From contig NW_004624748.1 of the NCBI RefSeq assembly GCF_000247695.1, forward strand, positions 9,748,482-9,812,481: 64,000 nucleotides of DNA. Reading direction: 5' to 3'. This document shows, one piece after another, positions 11,850 to 23,960 of this stretch. Below the pieces are notes generated by a model that did not search any database, was not told where the DNA came from, and was given only the letters and a program-made list of their open reading frames with translations. Within the stretch, counting starts at the first letter, position 1; every line of letters begins with the position of its first letter. The translations under genes were made by a program, and so were the position numbers. The DNA is from Heterocephalus glaber. Taxonomy: Eukaryota; Chordata; Mammalia; Rodentia; Bathyergidae.

Positions 11850-13540
11850 CAGAAAAATTAATTTGGAACCAGAAGAGACCTAGAATAACAAAAGCAATTC
11901 TAGGGAACAGAAACATGGCTGGGGGTATTACAATCCCCAACTTGAAACTATACTACAAAGCTACTGTGATAAAAACAGCACAGTACAGGCAAAGAAACAG
12001 ACCTGAGGATCAGTGGAATAGATTAGAAGATGCAGAAACAACTACAGATATGCTCAGCCACCTCATCTTTGACAAAGGAGCCAACCACCATCATTGGAAG
12101 AAAGATAGCCTATTTAATAAATGGTGTTGGAGGGGGCCGGGGATTTAGCTCAGTGGTTTTGCTGCCTGCTGCGCAAGCTCAAGGACTCGAGTTCGATCCC
12201 TGGTACCAAAAACAAAACAAAACAAAATAAATGGTGTTGGAAAAACTGGATTTCAACCTGCCAAAGATTAAAACTAGACCCATACCTATCACCATGCACT
12301 AAACTAAGATTGAAGTGGATTAAAGATCTAAATATTAAGACAGAAACATTAAATTTGCTGGAAGATAAGTTAGGTAGAACTCTTGAAGACACTGGCATAG
12401 GAAAAGACTTTATGAACAAATCCTCAGTAGCACAGGAGTTAGCACGAAGAATCAACAACTGGGATCTCATCTTATTAAAAAGCTTCTGCACTGCAAGAAA
12501 AACCACCAACAGAGCTAACAGATAACCTACAATGTGGGAAAAAATTTTCAGCAGCTATACCTTAGACAAAGGACTACTATCTAGAATATATAAAGAACTG
12601 AAAAAAATCAGACCCCCCAAATTCAAAGACCCAATTCAAAAATGGGCATCTGAAATGAACAGACATTTCTCAGACAAAGAAGTAAAAGCAGCAAACAAAT
12701 ATATGAAAAAATGTTCAACATCACTGGTCATTCGAGAGATGCAGATGAAAACAACACTGAGATTCCACCTCACCCCAGAAAGAATAGCTATTATAAAGAA
12801 ATCATCCAAAAACAAATGCTGGAGGGGGCGTGGGGAGAAAGGAATGGTGCAACCACTGTGGAAATCAGTATGGAGATATCTCAAAGAACTAAGCTTAGAG
12901 GTCCCATTTGACCCAGCTATCCCACTGCTGGGTATCTTCCCAAAAGAATTAAGAGTCATACCACAGTGATATATGTGCACCCATGTTTATAGCAACACAG
13001 GTTATAATAGTTAAAGCTTGGAAACAACCCAAGTTCCCAACAACTGGAGACTGGATAAAGAAGATGTGGTATTTTTTTAATAAAATGGAGTACTACTACT
13101 CAGCCACAAAGAATGAGAAACTAGAGACATTTACAGCTAAATGGATGCACATTGAGGCCATCCTCTTAAGTGAAATAAATAGGACCCACAGGTGTAAATA
13201 CTGAATAGTTTCTCTAGTGTGAGAAACTGAAAGTGTAAATAAGGATTAAAATGATTAAAACAAATAAGTGATAATCTGAAATACAAAGAAAAGGTTCAAA
13301 GGATTAGGGGTGGCAGGAGGGGAAGGGGAGAGATCAGAGTTACAGGCTGGAATCTGGAAAGAATCCATATGTAGATTGTGTTTAAAACTATAGGAAGAGA
13401 AGTAGATAGAGACTAGGCTGGAGCTCATCAGTGGGTTGGGAAGGAAGAGTCACTGAGATCAAAGGAGAGAAGGGTATGTTTCCAGAAGAAGCACATACGA
13501 CTATGTATAGTACACAGTACTCGATAGTGTAATAAATGAC
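11850..13540 (+). pseudogene. LINE-1 ORF2 C-terminal portion and 3' end, 5'-truncated and inactive
   Basis: Translations in shifting frames match the end of L1 ORF2p: [20 protein letters not shown] and LFNKWCW, then after a SINE insertion RLKLDP, WIKDLN, GKDFMN, WDLILLKSFCTARK and MWEKIF, then MNRHFSDKEV, VQPLWKSVWR and FDPAIPLLGI, then WKQPKFP and DWIKKMWY. An intact ORF2 encodes endonuclease and reverse transcriptase; both are absent and only the C-terminal region remains. It has several frameshifts. Around 12830-12850 the segment between CWRG and VQPLWK is about 11 residues shorter than family members I know, removing the Cys/His-rich spacing. A non-coding 3' UTR follows from ~13205. Confidence 0.9.
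12132..12225 (+). mobile_element. young ID SINE inserted in the L1
   Basis: GGGGCCGGGGATTTAGCTCA body with CAAAACAAAAC tail. A perfect 16-bp target-site duplication AATAAATGGTGTTGGA (12116-12131 and 12226-12241) splits the ORF2 codons for NKWCW. Confidence 0.97.
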
Positions 13541-14178
13541 TGTTAGTGTTTTAGGTACTTATCATAACATGCTGTGCTTTCCATCCTTTAGAGCATAATC
13601 CTACTTGTATAAAAGAGTTTACTGTAAAACAGTGTGCTGCTATGCCAGTGGTAGCCTCATGTATCTCGTGTTTAACTGCGTATTTGGATACTATCAAGGG
13701 GCCATCACAGATGATTGACGTACACCTTTTCAGTCTGCACTTAGAAGTTGGCACTCTATATAGTACTTTGCAATACCCACGGATGAAACTGCCTAATAAA
13801 ATATTTCTCAGATCATATTTCCACCACGTGTCACATGACTGTATTGAAATTTAAATTTAAAAAATTTGGCCTATGTGGAGTCTACTAGTTAATTAGAATT
13901 TTTTCTCCAGACCACTATTTGTTCAATATTAGTTTTGAAAATCTTTCTAAAACAAATCACATCTTCTGATGTCTTGTTAATGCTTGAGACTTTTTTTAAA
14001 ATTATATGGAAAAATGTTTAAGTACTTTTCAGTTTTGCTTTGGTTGAGTTCTATTATATTTGAGTATAATTATAGTTTTTTTCCCTTGCATTGCTTTTCT
14101 TTGAATAATTTCAATTTTTGTATATGTGTGTGTTTAGTGAATGATAATAAAGTTATACATTAAAAAAAAAACAAAAAC
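13541..14178 (+). pseudogene. polyadenylated mRNA-like sequence: probable retrocopied 3' UTR or L1 3' transduction
   Basis: About 630 bases of non-coding sequence ending in AATAAA (near 14148) followed within ~15 bases by an A run (from 14162) and AAACAAAAAC. This is the signature of reverse-transcribed, polyadenylated RNA. It follows the L1 3' end with no A-tail visible between them. I do not recognise the source transcript. The 5' boundary is uncertain. Confidence 0.5.
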
Positions 14179-14179
14179 A

Positions 14180-14905
14180 AGCCAGAGAGCCAATCAGATT
14201 CCAGGAGCCTACAAGGGACAAGGATCTTAATAAAAAGAGTTGCAGACAAGAAATCCAGGAGTATTTCACTTTGAATACTCACTACTCTTCCAGAGTAGCT
14301 GTCTGCCATTTACCTCTCTCACCTTCAAAGAAATCACCTTCTTTTGTTTTAAACTCTGCTTCGTTGGTTCTTTTACTGATGCTGGGTTTAGATGTCATGA
14401 CTGACCTGAGTGGGACCCTCTCAGCAAACATGCCATCCTCCAAAACAACAGGAAACCACTGAAGGGCCATGCTGCCCTCAGCAAACAGAACAAATGACCA
14501 TAAAGAAAAGTTAAGACAGGACATAATAATCTCCCCAGCACTGAAAAGTCCAGTATTATCTGTACACCTGCACTGACCGTCCTGGGAACTTTGACCCCTA
14601 GCATTCAACCCAGATTCCCTAGGATTATAACCCCATCCTCAAACTCCACAAAAACTTCTCTGGGGGCTGGGGATCTAGCTCAGTGGTTTCGCCGCCTGTT
14701 TCGCAAGCAGAATGACCCGAGTTTGATCCCCGGTACCAAAAAAAAAGAAATTAAAAAAATCTTCTCTGGCCAGTTGCTGGCATCATTCACAATCTCAGCC
14801 TGTCTGCACCAACACGGAATAAATCCAGCCTTTTGCTCACATAAAGCCTGTGTCCAGATGGTTTCTCATGTGCAGTTTGTAACATTAGGATCACCAGGAA
14901 CTGCA
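14180..14905 (+). mobile_element. LTR-like element interrupted by a SINE
   Basis: No long frame, but an LTR-like layout: CCAATCA near 14191, then a 3' part with AATAAA (14818-14823) and T-rich sequence. An ID SINE splits it near its 3' end. The assignment rests on layout rather than a named family. Confidence 0.45.
14664..14760 (+). mobile_element. young ID SINE
   Basis: GGGGCTGGGGATCTAGCTCA body. Target-site duplication CTTCTCTGG at 14655-14663 and 14761-14769. Confidence 0.95.
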
Positions 14906-15097
14906 TGTTGTAGCAGAGCAGTGGCATGGCGTGGCATGGTGTGACGTGGTATACTCCTCTTCAGCTGTTATACTTCAGAAGGTATACTGAAAAGAGTTTA
15001 ATTCATATAATATGAAGCCATTTAAGAGTGAGTGATCCACCATGCAGGCTGACCTTCAGTTTGAAAGTGATCTCCTCTAGGCAGTCTTTCTTAAATT

Positions 15098-15157
15098 GTT
15101 TGTTTTTTGGTGGGGGAATCAAACTCAGGACCTTGCACTTGCCAGGCAGGCATGGTG
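15098..15157 (-). mobile_element. 5'-truncated ID SINE
   Basis: Only the 3' half is present on the reverse strand (no A box). A perfect target-site duplication AGTCTTTCTTAAATT (15083-15097, 15158-15172) shows it was truncated when inserted. Confidence 0.9.
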
Positions 15158-15403
15158 AGTCTTTCTTAAATTTTTAAAACCATCTCTTTGTCTCCTTTTA
15201 AGCCTAAAGACTGCTTTAAAAATTCAAGTTTTCTTTACAATATACTGTATATTCTATGACAACTACATTAGAGTTTCAAGCAATACAGTATATGTTTATG
15301 CGTATGAGTCATGTCTTCTTGTAACAACTAAGAATATTTAAATGCAGCTAATTGCAAAGTCTAAATTAATTCTTCCTAACAGTAAGTTAAAGGCTTGATT
15401 AAC

Positions 15404-15585
15404 AGACGGGTGTGGTGGTGCACACCTGTAACCTCAGTATTCTAGGAGGCTGAGGCTAGGCACAAGCCCAACCTGGATTAATTTAACAATTTAGTAAGAA
15501 CTTACCTCAAAATAAAGGGGAGGGGAGTAGGGATGCAGCTTAGTGTGAAGGCACTGGATTTAATCCCCAGTAGAGGGGGGGAGGG
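15404..15585 (+). mobile_element. B1-ID composite SINE, G-rich end
   Basis: B1 half (TTCTAGGAGGCTGAGGC), linker, ID half (GGATGCAGCTTAGTGTGAAG, TTTAATCCCCAG), then GAGGGGGGGAGGGG instead of a plain A-tail. Confidence 0.8.
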
Positions 15586-17189
15586 GCACACAGAGACAGA
15601 CTGACTTGATTAACATTATTGAACAAGGCCAGGCTGTTTAGTAGCCTGCTGATTCAATGTACTTCATGGGACCTTTTTTCTGTAACAAAGGAACATTTCC
15701 TTTTCTTGAAAAGCTTCAGGGAATCATAGACCAAGGGCTGAAAATTTCAATGACTATAAGTGCCAGCAAAAACAAACTAAATTTTAAGAAAGCAGGATGC
15801 ATAAACAGGACTGCACAAAATGTAGAGTGGAGATCCTTCTCAGGTTTGCCTGTTTTGCAGTACACAATGGTGCACATTTGAGACAGAAAATCAGCAAGTG
15901 GCAAAGCTGGCTGGGGAAGGAGGTGTGACCTGTTAATCACAAAATCCCAGGACACATGCAAAGAACAATTCCCAAAGCTCTGCAGGCGGACTTCTCAGGA
16001 GAACTCCAGTAGGTTTTCGATACTGTGGCCTACACCTGACCTAAGCCTGAGGACTGGGTGATACAAAAAGGACAGCTGCCATTGAGTTTTTCCCACTGTG
16101 ACCTCTCTTGTATGGTGGCCTACCCTCACACTGCAGATTGTACTTCTTTTTCTCCTTTTCTTGGACCAAACTCACTCTGCAGAGCCTGTTCCTTCTCCTA
16201 CCTTAAGTAAAACTGCTACCATTTATGCTTATCTTAAAACAATTCTTTGCTCAGGACAGAAAAAACCTAGAAACCACCTCCATGAGGAGACACCAGCACC
16301 CCAAAACCAGGTAGCATTCACGAAGGCAAAGAGTCATATTAAATACTGTTTACTGGCAGGTGGCAGTAATGTCTTATTTAACAAAATCTATAAATTACCA
16401 TAATTTCCTAATACATAAAAGTAAAAACACTTGAGGAAAGAGCAACTCATCTAATTTGTACAGTATAAACTAGCTAATAATGACCCTGGTTCCACTTAAG
16501 AAATTTGACCTCTACTGTAGTTCTTCTTTAATGGTCAATCCTCAAAACAGATCTCCCACAAACACATCTAGGCTAGATCTGCCCATTTGACCCCACAAAA
16601 ATGGTTGTACTAGTGGCAAATCCTCCAGCAAACTGAGACCACTACTCAATTTTGTATTTGGGGCCAACATGTAAAAGGTATAATTTCAATAGCTTCTCTT
16701 TCTTTCCCACCTGCCTATTCAAATATCTTGTACAAGTAATGTAATGGCTTTAATTTCACACTTTGTAATAAGAGGTTTAAAATCAATTGCCTAGTTTGAC
16801 TTATGCCCACTGTTCTTTAAATGTATTCAGAATCAACAGAATAAAAAGAATCAGACTAGGATAAAAAGCAGAAGCCTAAAGACAGACATTGTTAAAGGGA
16901 AAATGTGAAAAAAGGAGATGGCCAGATAAAAACAAACTCTCCATACTTCACAGTTTTGCCTCAGGTTAGCTCTCTTGATTTGTAACTGTGAGTGAACAAA
17001 GAGAAATTGTGTACTGAAGTATTTTTATCTTACAAAGCTGTAAAGCTTTGTAGAAATGCCACCACATGCCAATACTGTTGCCCAGGACTTAATAACTTTA
17101 ATCTTAAACAAAGCTAAGTGAATTTTTAAAAGTGTATCAATTGTGGCGATTCATTAGCCAAGGTATAGCTATATGTCCTTTAAAATGCT

Positions 17190-17610
17190 GATTTTTATAG
17201 TGTTCACTGAACAGAAAGCGGTCAGAACAATGAAAATACAGTCCCAAACCTCAGTGAGCTTACAATCTCATAGAGGCAAACAAAAGTAGTAAAAGTAAAA
17301 CAAATACCAAAATATAATTAGAAATTTGCTAGAAAAAAGTATATCAGAAGCTTGGTGGAGATGCTTGCTTGTCCTGTGTGCAGAGAAATGGTTGAGGAGA
17401 TTTGACATCTGAGCTGCATCTGAAGGAACAAATAGGAGTGTGGCAAACAGAAAGCAAATAAAGAGAACCACACAAAGACATGAAAACACAGGATGAACTA
17501 GGAGCAGAGCACAAGAGAATGGTTTGATATAGTGCACACTTGAGTTGGGATGCAGCAGAATAAGAGGCTAGAACCTAGAACACATTTGGGTAGCTCAGGA
17601 AAGCTGCCAG
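17190..17610 (+). mobile_element. ancient repeat, family as 7388-7925
   Basis: AGTGAGCTTACAATCTCATAG, then ATCTGAGCTGCATCTGAAGG and AGAGGCTAGAACC in the same order as in that family. Old and diverged. Confidence 0.4.
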
Positions 17611-18832
17611 ACAAGGAACACAGAAAGTAGGTAGAAGACATAAATTCCAATGAAGACAGATTTTCAGGGTGCAGCAAAATTGAGAAAATACTCCTCCTCT
17701 CCTCCTAGCCTAAACTATATCTTCAGAGTACTTGAAAGAAGAAAAGGATATAAATATACTTTGTTGTTCATGACAGTGCTTTAATTTTTAAATATAATTT
17801 TCCAATAGCTTTTACATTCATTTGGAAATCCTCATTTCATCACAAAATTTAAGCTCCCGGAGCAGCCTCCAGCACAAAGGTCATGGGAGAGGTATCGAGA
17901 AAAGGGGGCATCTCTACCTTTGAGTCTCCCTAAGGAGTCTTCCTTGTATCTAACGGCATTCTGTATGAGGATGTGTTTTAATCTTCTAAAATATTTTGGG
18001 TAAAATACCTTGTCCATCTTTCTGTGGCAGTTTTAGCCTATTAGTATTTTTGCAATTTTGTTATGGCTACTTAGAATACATTTTGTATTATAAATTATTG
18101 CATTTGAATGAAGATATCATCCAGTTGTTCATACCATCCTTTATTTGTAAGCGAGTAATTAAAAAGGAGCAGTATGAGGAAAAGGCTGTGAGAACAGGGG
18201 CAGCCTTATGGCAGAGAAAGCCTTCTTTCCTCTTCTTACCTCTTCAGATGACATCTGTTCCCTGGCCTTTCAAAAACAATCTTTAATTAAAAAAAAGCTT
18301 ATAGCCCCACATTTAAAAAATTATGCCCTTGAGTATCTCAAGCAAGTCACCAGCCACAGTATCACTGCAGGAGAGAATAATAAGACTATTTACAAATACT
18401 GCTTTACACTTTTCAGAAAGGTTCTAAATATCCAATAGGAGATTTGTAAACATTAGACACAAATGAGTTTCTGATATACACATGCAACTAGTGGTAGCAA
18501 CTAGAGGCCAGAGAACACAGTTGATGAGAAGACAGTTAAACCAGTTCCCATATCTGAATCTGGAAAATATCTAAGTAGTGTTCTTCTTTCAAGATTTTTG
18601 TTTTGAAGAGGATTATTATCATGAACTCTATGTCAAAATCGTCAATTTTTTTCTCTAAGCTTTAGTTCTCTTTCTGGTGTACTTCCAATTTAAACTTGAT
18701 TAAATTATCTACCTCAAGAAAAGTATATAAAAGTTTCCTGTGCATCACTCCTCCATCGTGAGAACTAGGACCAACTGGATAGGGTTGGGAGTATTTCCAG
18801 AGCAACAGTTTTCACACAGGTAATTGTGCTAA

Positions 18833-19075
18833 GACTAACAGTTAACATACATTGAGTACATACTCTGTGTCAGATACCTTAATTCAGAATATTATTTAAT
18901 CTTTATCACAGCAATGGGATAAACGCCTTTATTCTATTTTATAGGTAAGGAAGTGAAGGCACAGAAAGGTCATGTGCTTTGCCAGTGATCTTATTTCTAG
19001 AAAGTGGGAAGGTAATCTTTGAACTTGGGCAGTCTGACTCTAGAGCGCAACCTTTTAGCTACTTGACCTATTATT
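18833..19075 (-). mobile_element. MIR SINE
   Basis: TAACATACATTGAGTACATA, TTATAGGTAAGGAAGTGAAG, AGTCTGACTCTAGAGCGCAA: the reverse complement of MIR across nearly its full length. Confidence 0.75.
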
Positions 19076-19125
19076 AAGGCATCTTTGTAGATCCAAAATT
19101 GCTTTCTATTAAAAGAAATTTCTTG

Positions 19126-19217
19126 GGCCGGGGATTTAGCTCAGTGGTTCTGTCGCCAGCCCTGCAAGCACAAGGACCCGAGTTTGATCCCTGGTACCAA
19201 AAAAAAAGAAAGAAAGC
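19126..19217 (+). mobile_element. young ID SINE
   Basis: GGCCGGGGATTTAGCTCAGT body. Target-site duplication AAAAGAAATTTCTTG at 19111-19125 and 19218-19232. Confidence 0.96.
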
Positions 19218-20339
19218 AAAAGAAATTTCTTGACTCTCTTTACAAATAAAATGGTCTTTCCTAAATGGAATTAGTCAAGGATGTGTCTATCTCTGAAGTA
19301 TACTTTCTCTATCCATAAGGTGTTTTCAGGTAGAACAGATTTGCATGGACCTTACGATGGTCTCCTCACCATCCGCTCCACTCCTTCTCTGAGCAGCAGA
19401 CACCTGCTTTAGATGGGATTGGCCTTACTGCCAAAACTTTTCTATAGATGCAGCCTTAACCAGCCCATGTAATCCCATTTTAATTGACATATTTACTTGT
19501 CCAGGGATAGACTTAGAATACACACTGGCCCACAGAAGAAAGTAGAGTTCTGTTTATGGCTGGCTGAAGACAAAGTCCTTTTATTTCTAGGGACCCATAT
19601 GAATAAAGAGGCAGGAGTCAGCAAACCACTAGCTTGCTGAGAAAACTCAGCCTTGGATAGTCAAGCCAGAGAAAGACAGATCCAAGAAAATTATAAACAT
19701 AGGTACAGTGCTGATGACATTGTGAACTTCTAGACAAAGGCTAGGCTAAAGCCTACAACACTGGATTTGTTATGTGAGGGAATGGATTTATTTTTAAGCC
19801 AATTTGCACTGGATGATTTTTTTTTGATACTTACAAACAAAAGCACACTAACTCATACAAATATATTAACTCAATATCCACACAAAATCATTTCAAATAT
19901 TACTAGAAAGAAGGCTATAATCCCATACTGTATTTACCTGGAAAGCCCACAAGTTTCTGTTCGTTGTTTTCTCAGTGTGGTATCTTCCCTGGTTTGTGTC
20001 TACTTTCATTATCAAAATATTCTGCTTAAACAATAAATTATGCGGTGACCTTATGTCTAATTTACCTTGCAACTCTTTTCTAAAAAAAGAGACATACATA
20101 AAAGGCAATCGTTCTAATATAGAAGAAAAATTACTTGCAGCGAGATAGCCTATGACATTTTTTACCACATATACAACATTAAGGCTTGAGGCAGGTACAG
20201 CATGGTAACCCCACCCCAGGAAAGGTGAATCACTTCTCCTGTCTGCTGTCTTAGCACAGCAAAGAGAGCCAGATTTTTCTCTTCACCCCTCTACAAGTTC
20301 TCACAGGGAAAAGGTTTTCTTAGGAATTTTTTTTTTGCA

Positions 20340-20358
20340 GAAAACACACACACACACA
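20340..20358 (+). repeat. (CA)n microsatellite
   Basis: Short CA repeat of about nine units. Confidence 0.8.
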
Positions 20359-20392
20359 GGAAAGTATTAAAAAAAAATCCAAAAAACCTTTT

Positions 20393-20480
20393 GGGCCAGG
20401 GATTTAGCTCAGCGGTGCTGTACCTGCCTGGCAAGCACAAGGTCCTGAGTTCAATCCCCAGTATGGGGTGGGGTGGGGGG
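20393..20480 (+). mobile_element. ID SINE with G-rich tail
   Basis: GGGCCAGGGATTTAGCTCAG body ending CCCCAGTATGGGGTGGGGTG and then a G run, where other copies have poly(A). Confidence 0.88.
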
Positions 20481-20944
20481 GCTTCTGAGGCAAATATTTT
20501 TGATGAATTGGTGACAAACATGCAGAATTTCAAAAGTCATATATTTTCCTAATGCTATGACTGACCTATAAGAAAATACATTAGGATGATCCCCTTTTAT
20601 AAAAATTAAAGTAAAACATGAACTATAAATAGGGTGATCATATAACTTATCATTCAAAGATTAAGGACAAATTCAAGAGGCTGAAGTGTTGTATTTAATA
20701 AAACAACCCAAATAGGGTTAATTTTAATGAATACATCAGATATGACCTGCTATCAAATATTTTTGCCAACTCAAAATAATTTTTTCCTAATAAAACATTT
20801 AGACCATTTCAAATTAATGCTAAATAAAGACAGTACAATAGAAGCAATATTTTTAGCTCCATATGGAAAGTTGGACTGCTAGAATTTTAAGACTAAAAAA
20901 AAAAAAAAAAGTCATTTTTTTAAATCATAAAAATTAGAGCAGAG

Positions 20945-21072
20945 GCCAGGTGTGCTGATACACGCCTGTGATCCCAGCACTCGGGAGGCTGAGGCAGGAG
21001 GATCACCACAAAGTTCAAGGCCAACCTGGACTACATAGTGAGTTCGAGTCCAGCCTAAACAGGACTCTGTCT
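20945..21072 (+). mobile_element. B1 SINE running into an assembly gap
   Basis: GGCCAGGTGTGCTGATACAC start, CCCAGCACTCGGGAGGCTGA core, ACTCTGTCT at the end; the A-tail is lost in the N run. Confidence 0.9.
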
Positions 21073-21231
21073 NNNNNNNNNNNNNNNNNNNNNNNNNNNN
21101 NNNNNNNNNNNNNNNNNNNNNNNNNNNNNNNNNNNNNNNNNNNNNNNNNNNNNNNNNNNNNNNNNNNNNNNNNNNNNNNNNNNNNNNNNNNNNNNNNNNN
21201 NNNNNNNNNNNNNNNNNNNNNNNNNNNNNNN
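21073..21231. other. assembly gap, 159 N
   Basis: Run of N between a plus-strand B1 and a minus-strand ID SINE, that is between an A-tail and a T-tail. Confidence 0.99.
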
Positions 21232-21327
21232 TTTATTTATTTATTTATTTTTTTGTACCGGGGATTGAACTTGGGACCTTGCTCGTGCAAGGCAGATGCT
21301 GGAACCACTGAGCTAAATCCCCGGCCC
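21232..21327 (-). mobile_element. young ID SINE after the gap
   Basis: (TTTA)n tail, GTACCGGGGATTGAACTTGG, GCTAAATCCCCGGCCC on the plus strand; the left target-site copy is hidden in the gap. Confidence 0.93.
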
Positions 21328-21356
21328 TAAAGAGCATTATTTATAAATATTACTCT

Positions 21357-21470
21357 AAGGGCTGGGGATTTAGCTCAGTGGTTTTGCCACCTGTTGTGCA
21401 AGCACAAAGACCTGAGTTCGATCCCCAGTACCCCCCCAAAAAAAAACAAACAACAAAAAACAAAAACAAA
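21357..21470 (+). mobile_element. young ID SINE
   Basis: GGGCTGGGGATTTAGCTCAG body with a long CAAAAACAAA tail. Target-site duplication ATAAATATTACTCT at 21343-21356 and 21471-21484. Inverted relative to the SINE ending at 21327. Confidence 0.96.
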
Positions 21471-21671
21471 ATAAATATTACTCTTTGTAATAGAGCAATT
21501 TATGCAACTAAAAGAATACCTCAGATGCCATTTGTCAACACAGTAAAACCTCACTGATTAAATTTAGAAACTCGGACTTATGTCAAGGAAAAAATGTCTC
21601 TGATGAAAGGGCTTTCTCTGTAAATAGAAGACTTTATTTTTATATAAATGTATATATATTTTTCTTTTTCT

Positions 21672-21785
21672 ATTTATTTATTTGTTTGTTTGTTTGTTTG
21701 TTTGCAGTGCTGAGTATTGAGCCTGGTCAGTCTCAAACCTGCTATAGGAAAGTGCTCTATTATCGGGCCACTATCAACCCCTGTT
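21672..21785 (-). mobile_element. older ID-like SINE with (TTTG)n/(TTTA)n tail
   Basis: TTTATTTGTTTG repeats then GCAGTGCTGAGTATTGAGCC and a diverged 5' end. Confidence 0.7.
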
Positions 21786-22605
21786 TTTAGTATTTTATTT
21801 TTTAAATACATTTTTTATTAGCATCTATTAATTTTACAAAATACTAGGCTTTGTATTTTTAGTGAAATGTTTCTATATTTGTTTTGCAATCCTGTTCTCC
21901 TTGCCAAAACAAGGTACAGTATATGGGTATGCATGTGTGCACACCCATATACCCATGTGCAAAACAGGAGCTCAAAGTCCAGGTTTCAAGTGTAGTTCTG
22001 AGTAAAAAAAAAATTACCGAAGGTGAATGCCAATAGTTCTGATGTTTCTGCATACACTTTTGCCAACTCTTCTCTACTTCTGTTTCAACAAAACAAATAT
22101 TTTTGATACATCACATACTGATTACTATACATCACATATTCTATTACATCACACACTGAGAATATAAAAGAGAGAGGGAGGGAGAGTAGGGATGAAAAAG
22201 GAAGAGAAATAAAACTCACACACCCTACTCTCATGATGTTTATAATCTTATAGAAGACATAACTATGTATTCATTAAATTATATAAAACGTAAGATGTTT
22301 TTATAAACCTTTAAAGAAGAATAAAAACCCATGTGGTAATATAAAAAAGAGAAATGGCAGATTCTACCTGTGGTGGGGTTTGGGGACCAAGTGACCCCTG
22401 GATTGGTCTTAAAGGCTCAGGAAGATCTTAGCAGAAGATAAGTAAGGTATTCAGGTGGAGAATATAGCATGTACGTAACAAAGACATAAGATAGGAAAGA
22501 GCCTGGCTTATCTGGGATAACAACTTGAAGTGTGATAGAACTATACGATGTCTACATAAAGGGGAAGACCTGAAAATGAAAGCCAAAAAGTGAGACAAGA
22601 GTCAG

Positions 22606-22690
22606 GGGCCAGGGATTTAGCTCAGTGGTTCCAACTGCCTGCCTCCCAAGCATAAGGTCCCAAGTTTGATCCCCAGTACAAAAAAAAAAA
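22606..22690 (+). mobile_element. young ID SINE
   Basis: GGGCCAGGGATTTAGCTCAG body, TTTGATCCCCAGTAC and poly(A); short repeat GTCAG on both sides. Confidence 0.94.
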
Positions 22691-22947
22691 GTCAGATTAT
22701 CAGAAACTTGAATGTCATTAAGGAAAAGGCTGTCATGAGTGTGCCTGAAAAAATCTGAGCATATGTGTGAAATATCTAGGTATAGGATATCTCAAGTACA
22801 GACTTGCCAATTCTGTTCTCAAATATTTCTACTTTAATGTCACCTATATCTGGAAATCTGCTTTTCCATTTACATTCAACATCACCACATTTCTACTCTT
22901 TTCCACACTACAATGTCATGTCTCTAAACAGATTCTTTAGATAATCC

Positions 22948-22950
<3 letters not shown>

Positions 22951-22990
<40 letters not shown>
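22951..22990 (+). repeat. (GT)20 microsatellite
   Basis: Forty bases of uninterrupted GT, likely polymorphic. Confidence 0.97.
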
Positions 22991-22992
<2 letters not shown>

Positions 22993-23512
22993 TTTCAGGT
23001 TGAAAGACTGTAAACTTTCTGGAGAAACTAGTCTCCTGTAATTTTTTAAAATTTAAAAATTTACCTTAGCAATCACAATACAAAATCAAAAAATGTTGTG
23101 TAATTATACATCAAACATATGAGACGACTTACAGTACTTTACTATTTTGGTAATTTAACCATTGGTACTATTCTTGCAATTTTAAGTACTTTCTGCTTTA
23201 GTCTTTTAGGTCAACTGCCAACTAGGATTTAGATTAAAATGGACATGGCAACTACAGAGCAAGTAGTTTATAGATACATATTCATCACAGGAAAATCACA
23301 ACCTTGAAAATAAAACAGTACAAAGGCCTTAGTACATGTGTTTAGAGGGTAAAAATTTATCAGGACAACCAGAAAAAGTAGTCTAAAAACTCTGATCCAG
23401 GATATATTAACATAGTAATAGCTTAAAGTACCTCAAATAAACAGCCCAGGTTCTGAAAATACTCTTGTACCAAAGACATTCTTACTTACCAAACATCCTT
23501 TGTTTTTTTCTT

Positions 23513-23589
23513 TTTTGTAGCAGGAATCGAACTGAGGCCCTTGCACTTGTCAGGCAGGTGATGTGCCACTGAGCTACTACATCCCAGCC
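23513..23589 (-). mobile_element. ID-like SINE variant
   Basis: Reverse-strand body with AGGAATCGAACTGAGGCCC and CCACTGAGCTACTACATCCC. Confidence 0.85.
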
Positions 23590-23591
23590 TT

Positions 23592-23960
23592 CTTTTTTCA
23601 ATTTTTATTTTTTATGATTACATTCCTCCTGGGGAATCGGCACATGTACATAACACATTTTAGTTCTTTTCTCAACCTCTTCCCTCTCCTCCCTCCCTAC
23701 TCCCTGCAGCTCTTGATCCTCTTCTTATTTGCAAAAGCTCTATCTTCCCATTTCCTATCTGCCTTTTATGTTGCTCCTTATTTATATTTTGGGTTTCTCA
23801 TACAAGAAAAATCATGCAATATTTAAGCTTGTGTGTCTAGTTTATTTCACTTAACATCATGGTCTCGGGCAGGGTGTTTAGCTCAGTGGCTCCACCGCCT
23901 CACAAGCGGAAGGTCCCAAGTTCGATCCCCAGTACCAAAAAAAATCATTATGGTCTCAGG
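23592..23960 (-). mobile_element. 5'-truncated LINE-1 3' end, interrupted by a SINE
   Basis: The reverse complement aligns with the L1 3' region at 57535-58060: AAGTGAAATAAACTAGACAC, CTTGTATGAGAAACCC and a GGGAGG-rich 3' UTR ending near ATGTACATGTGCC. An ID SINE lies at 23867-23944. Confidence 0.78.
23867..23944 (+). mobile_element. young ID SINE in the L1 fragment
   Basis: GGGCAGGGTGTTTAGCTCAG body and CCAAAAAAAA tail, flanked by ATCATGGTCTC and ATCATTATGGTCTC. Confidence 0.92.

Noticed and set aside
11720..13204. Active LINE-1 or functional reverse transcriptase gene
   Set aside because: Only the C-terminal part of ORF2 is present, with several frame breaks and a SINE insertion.
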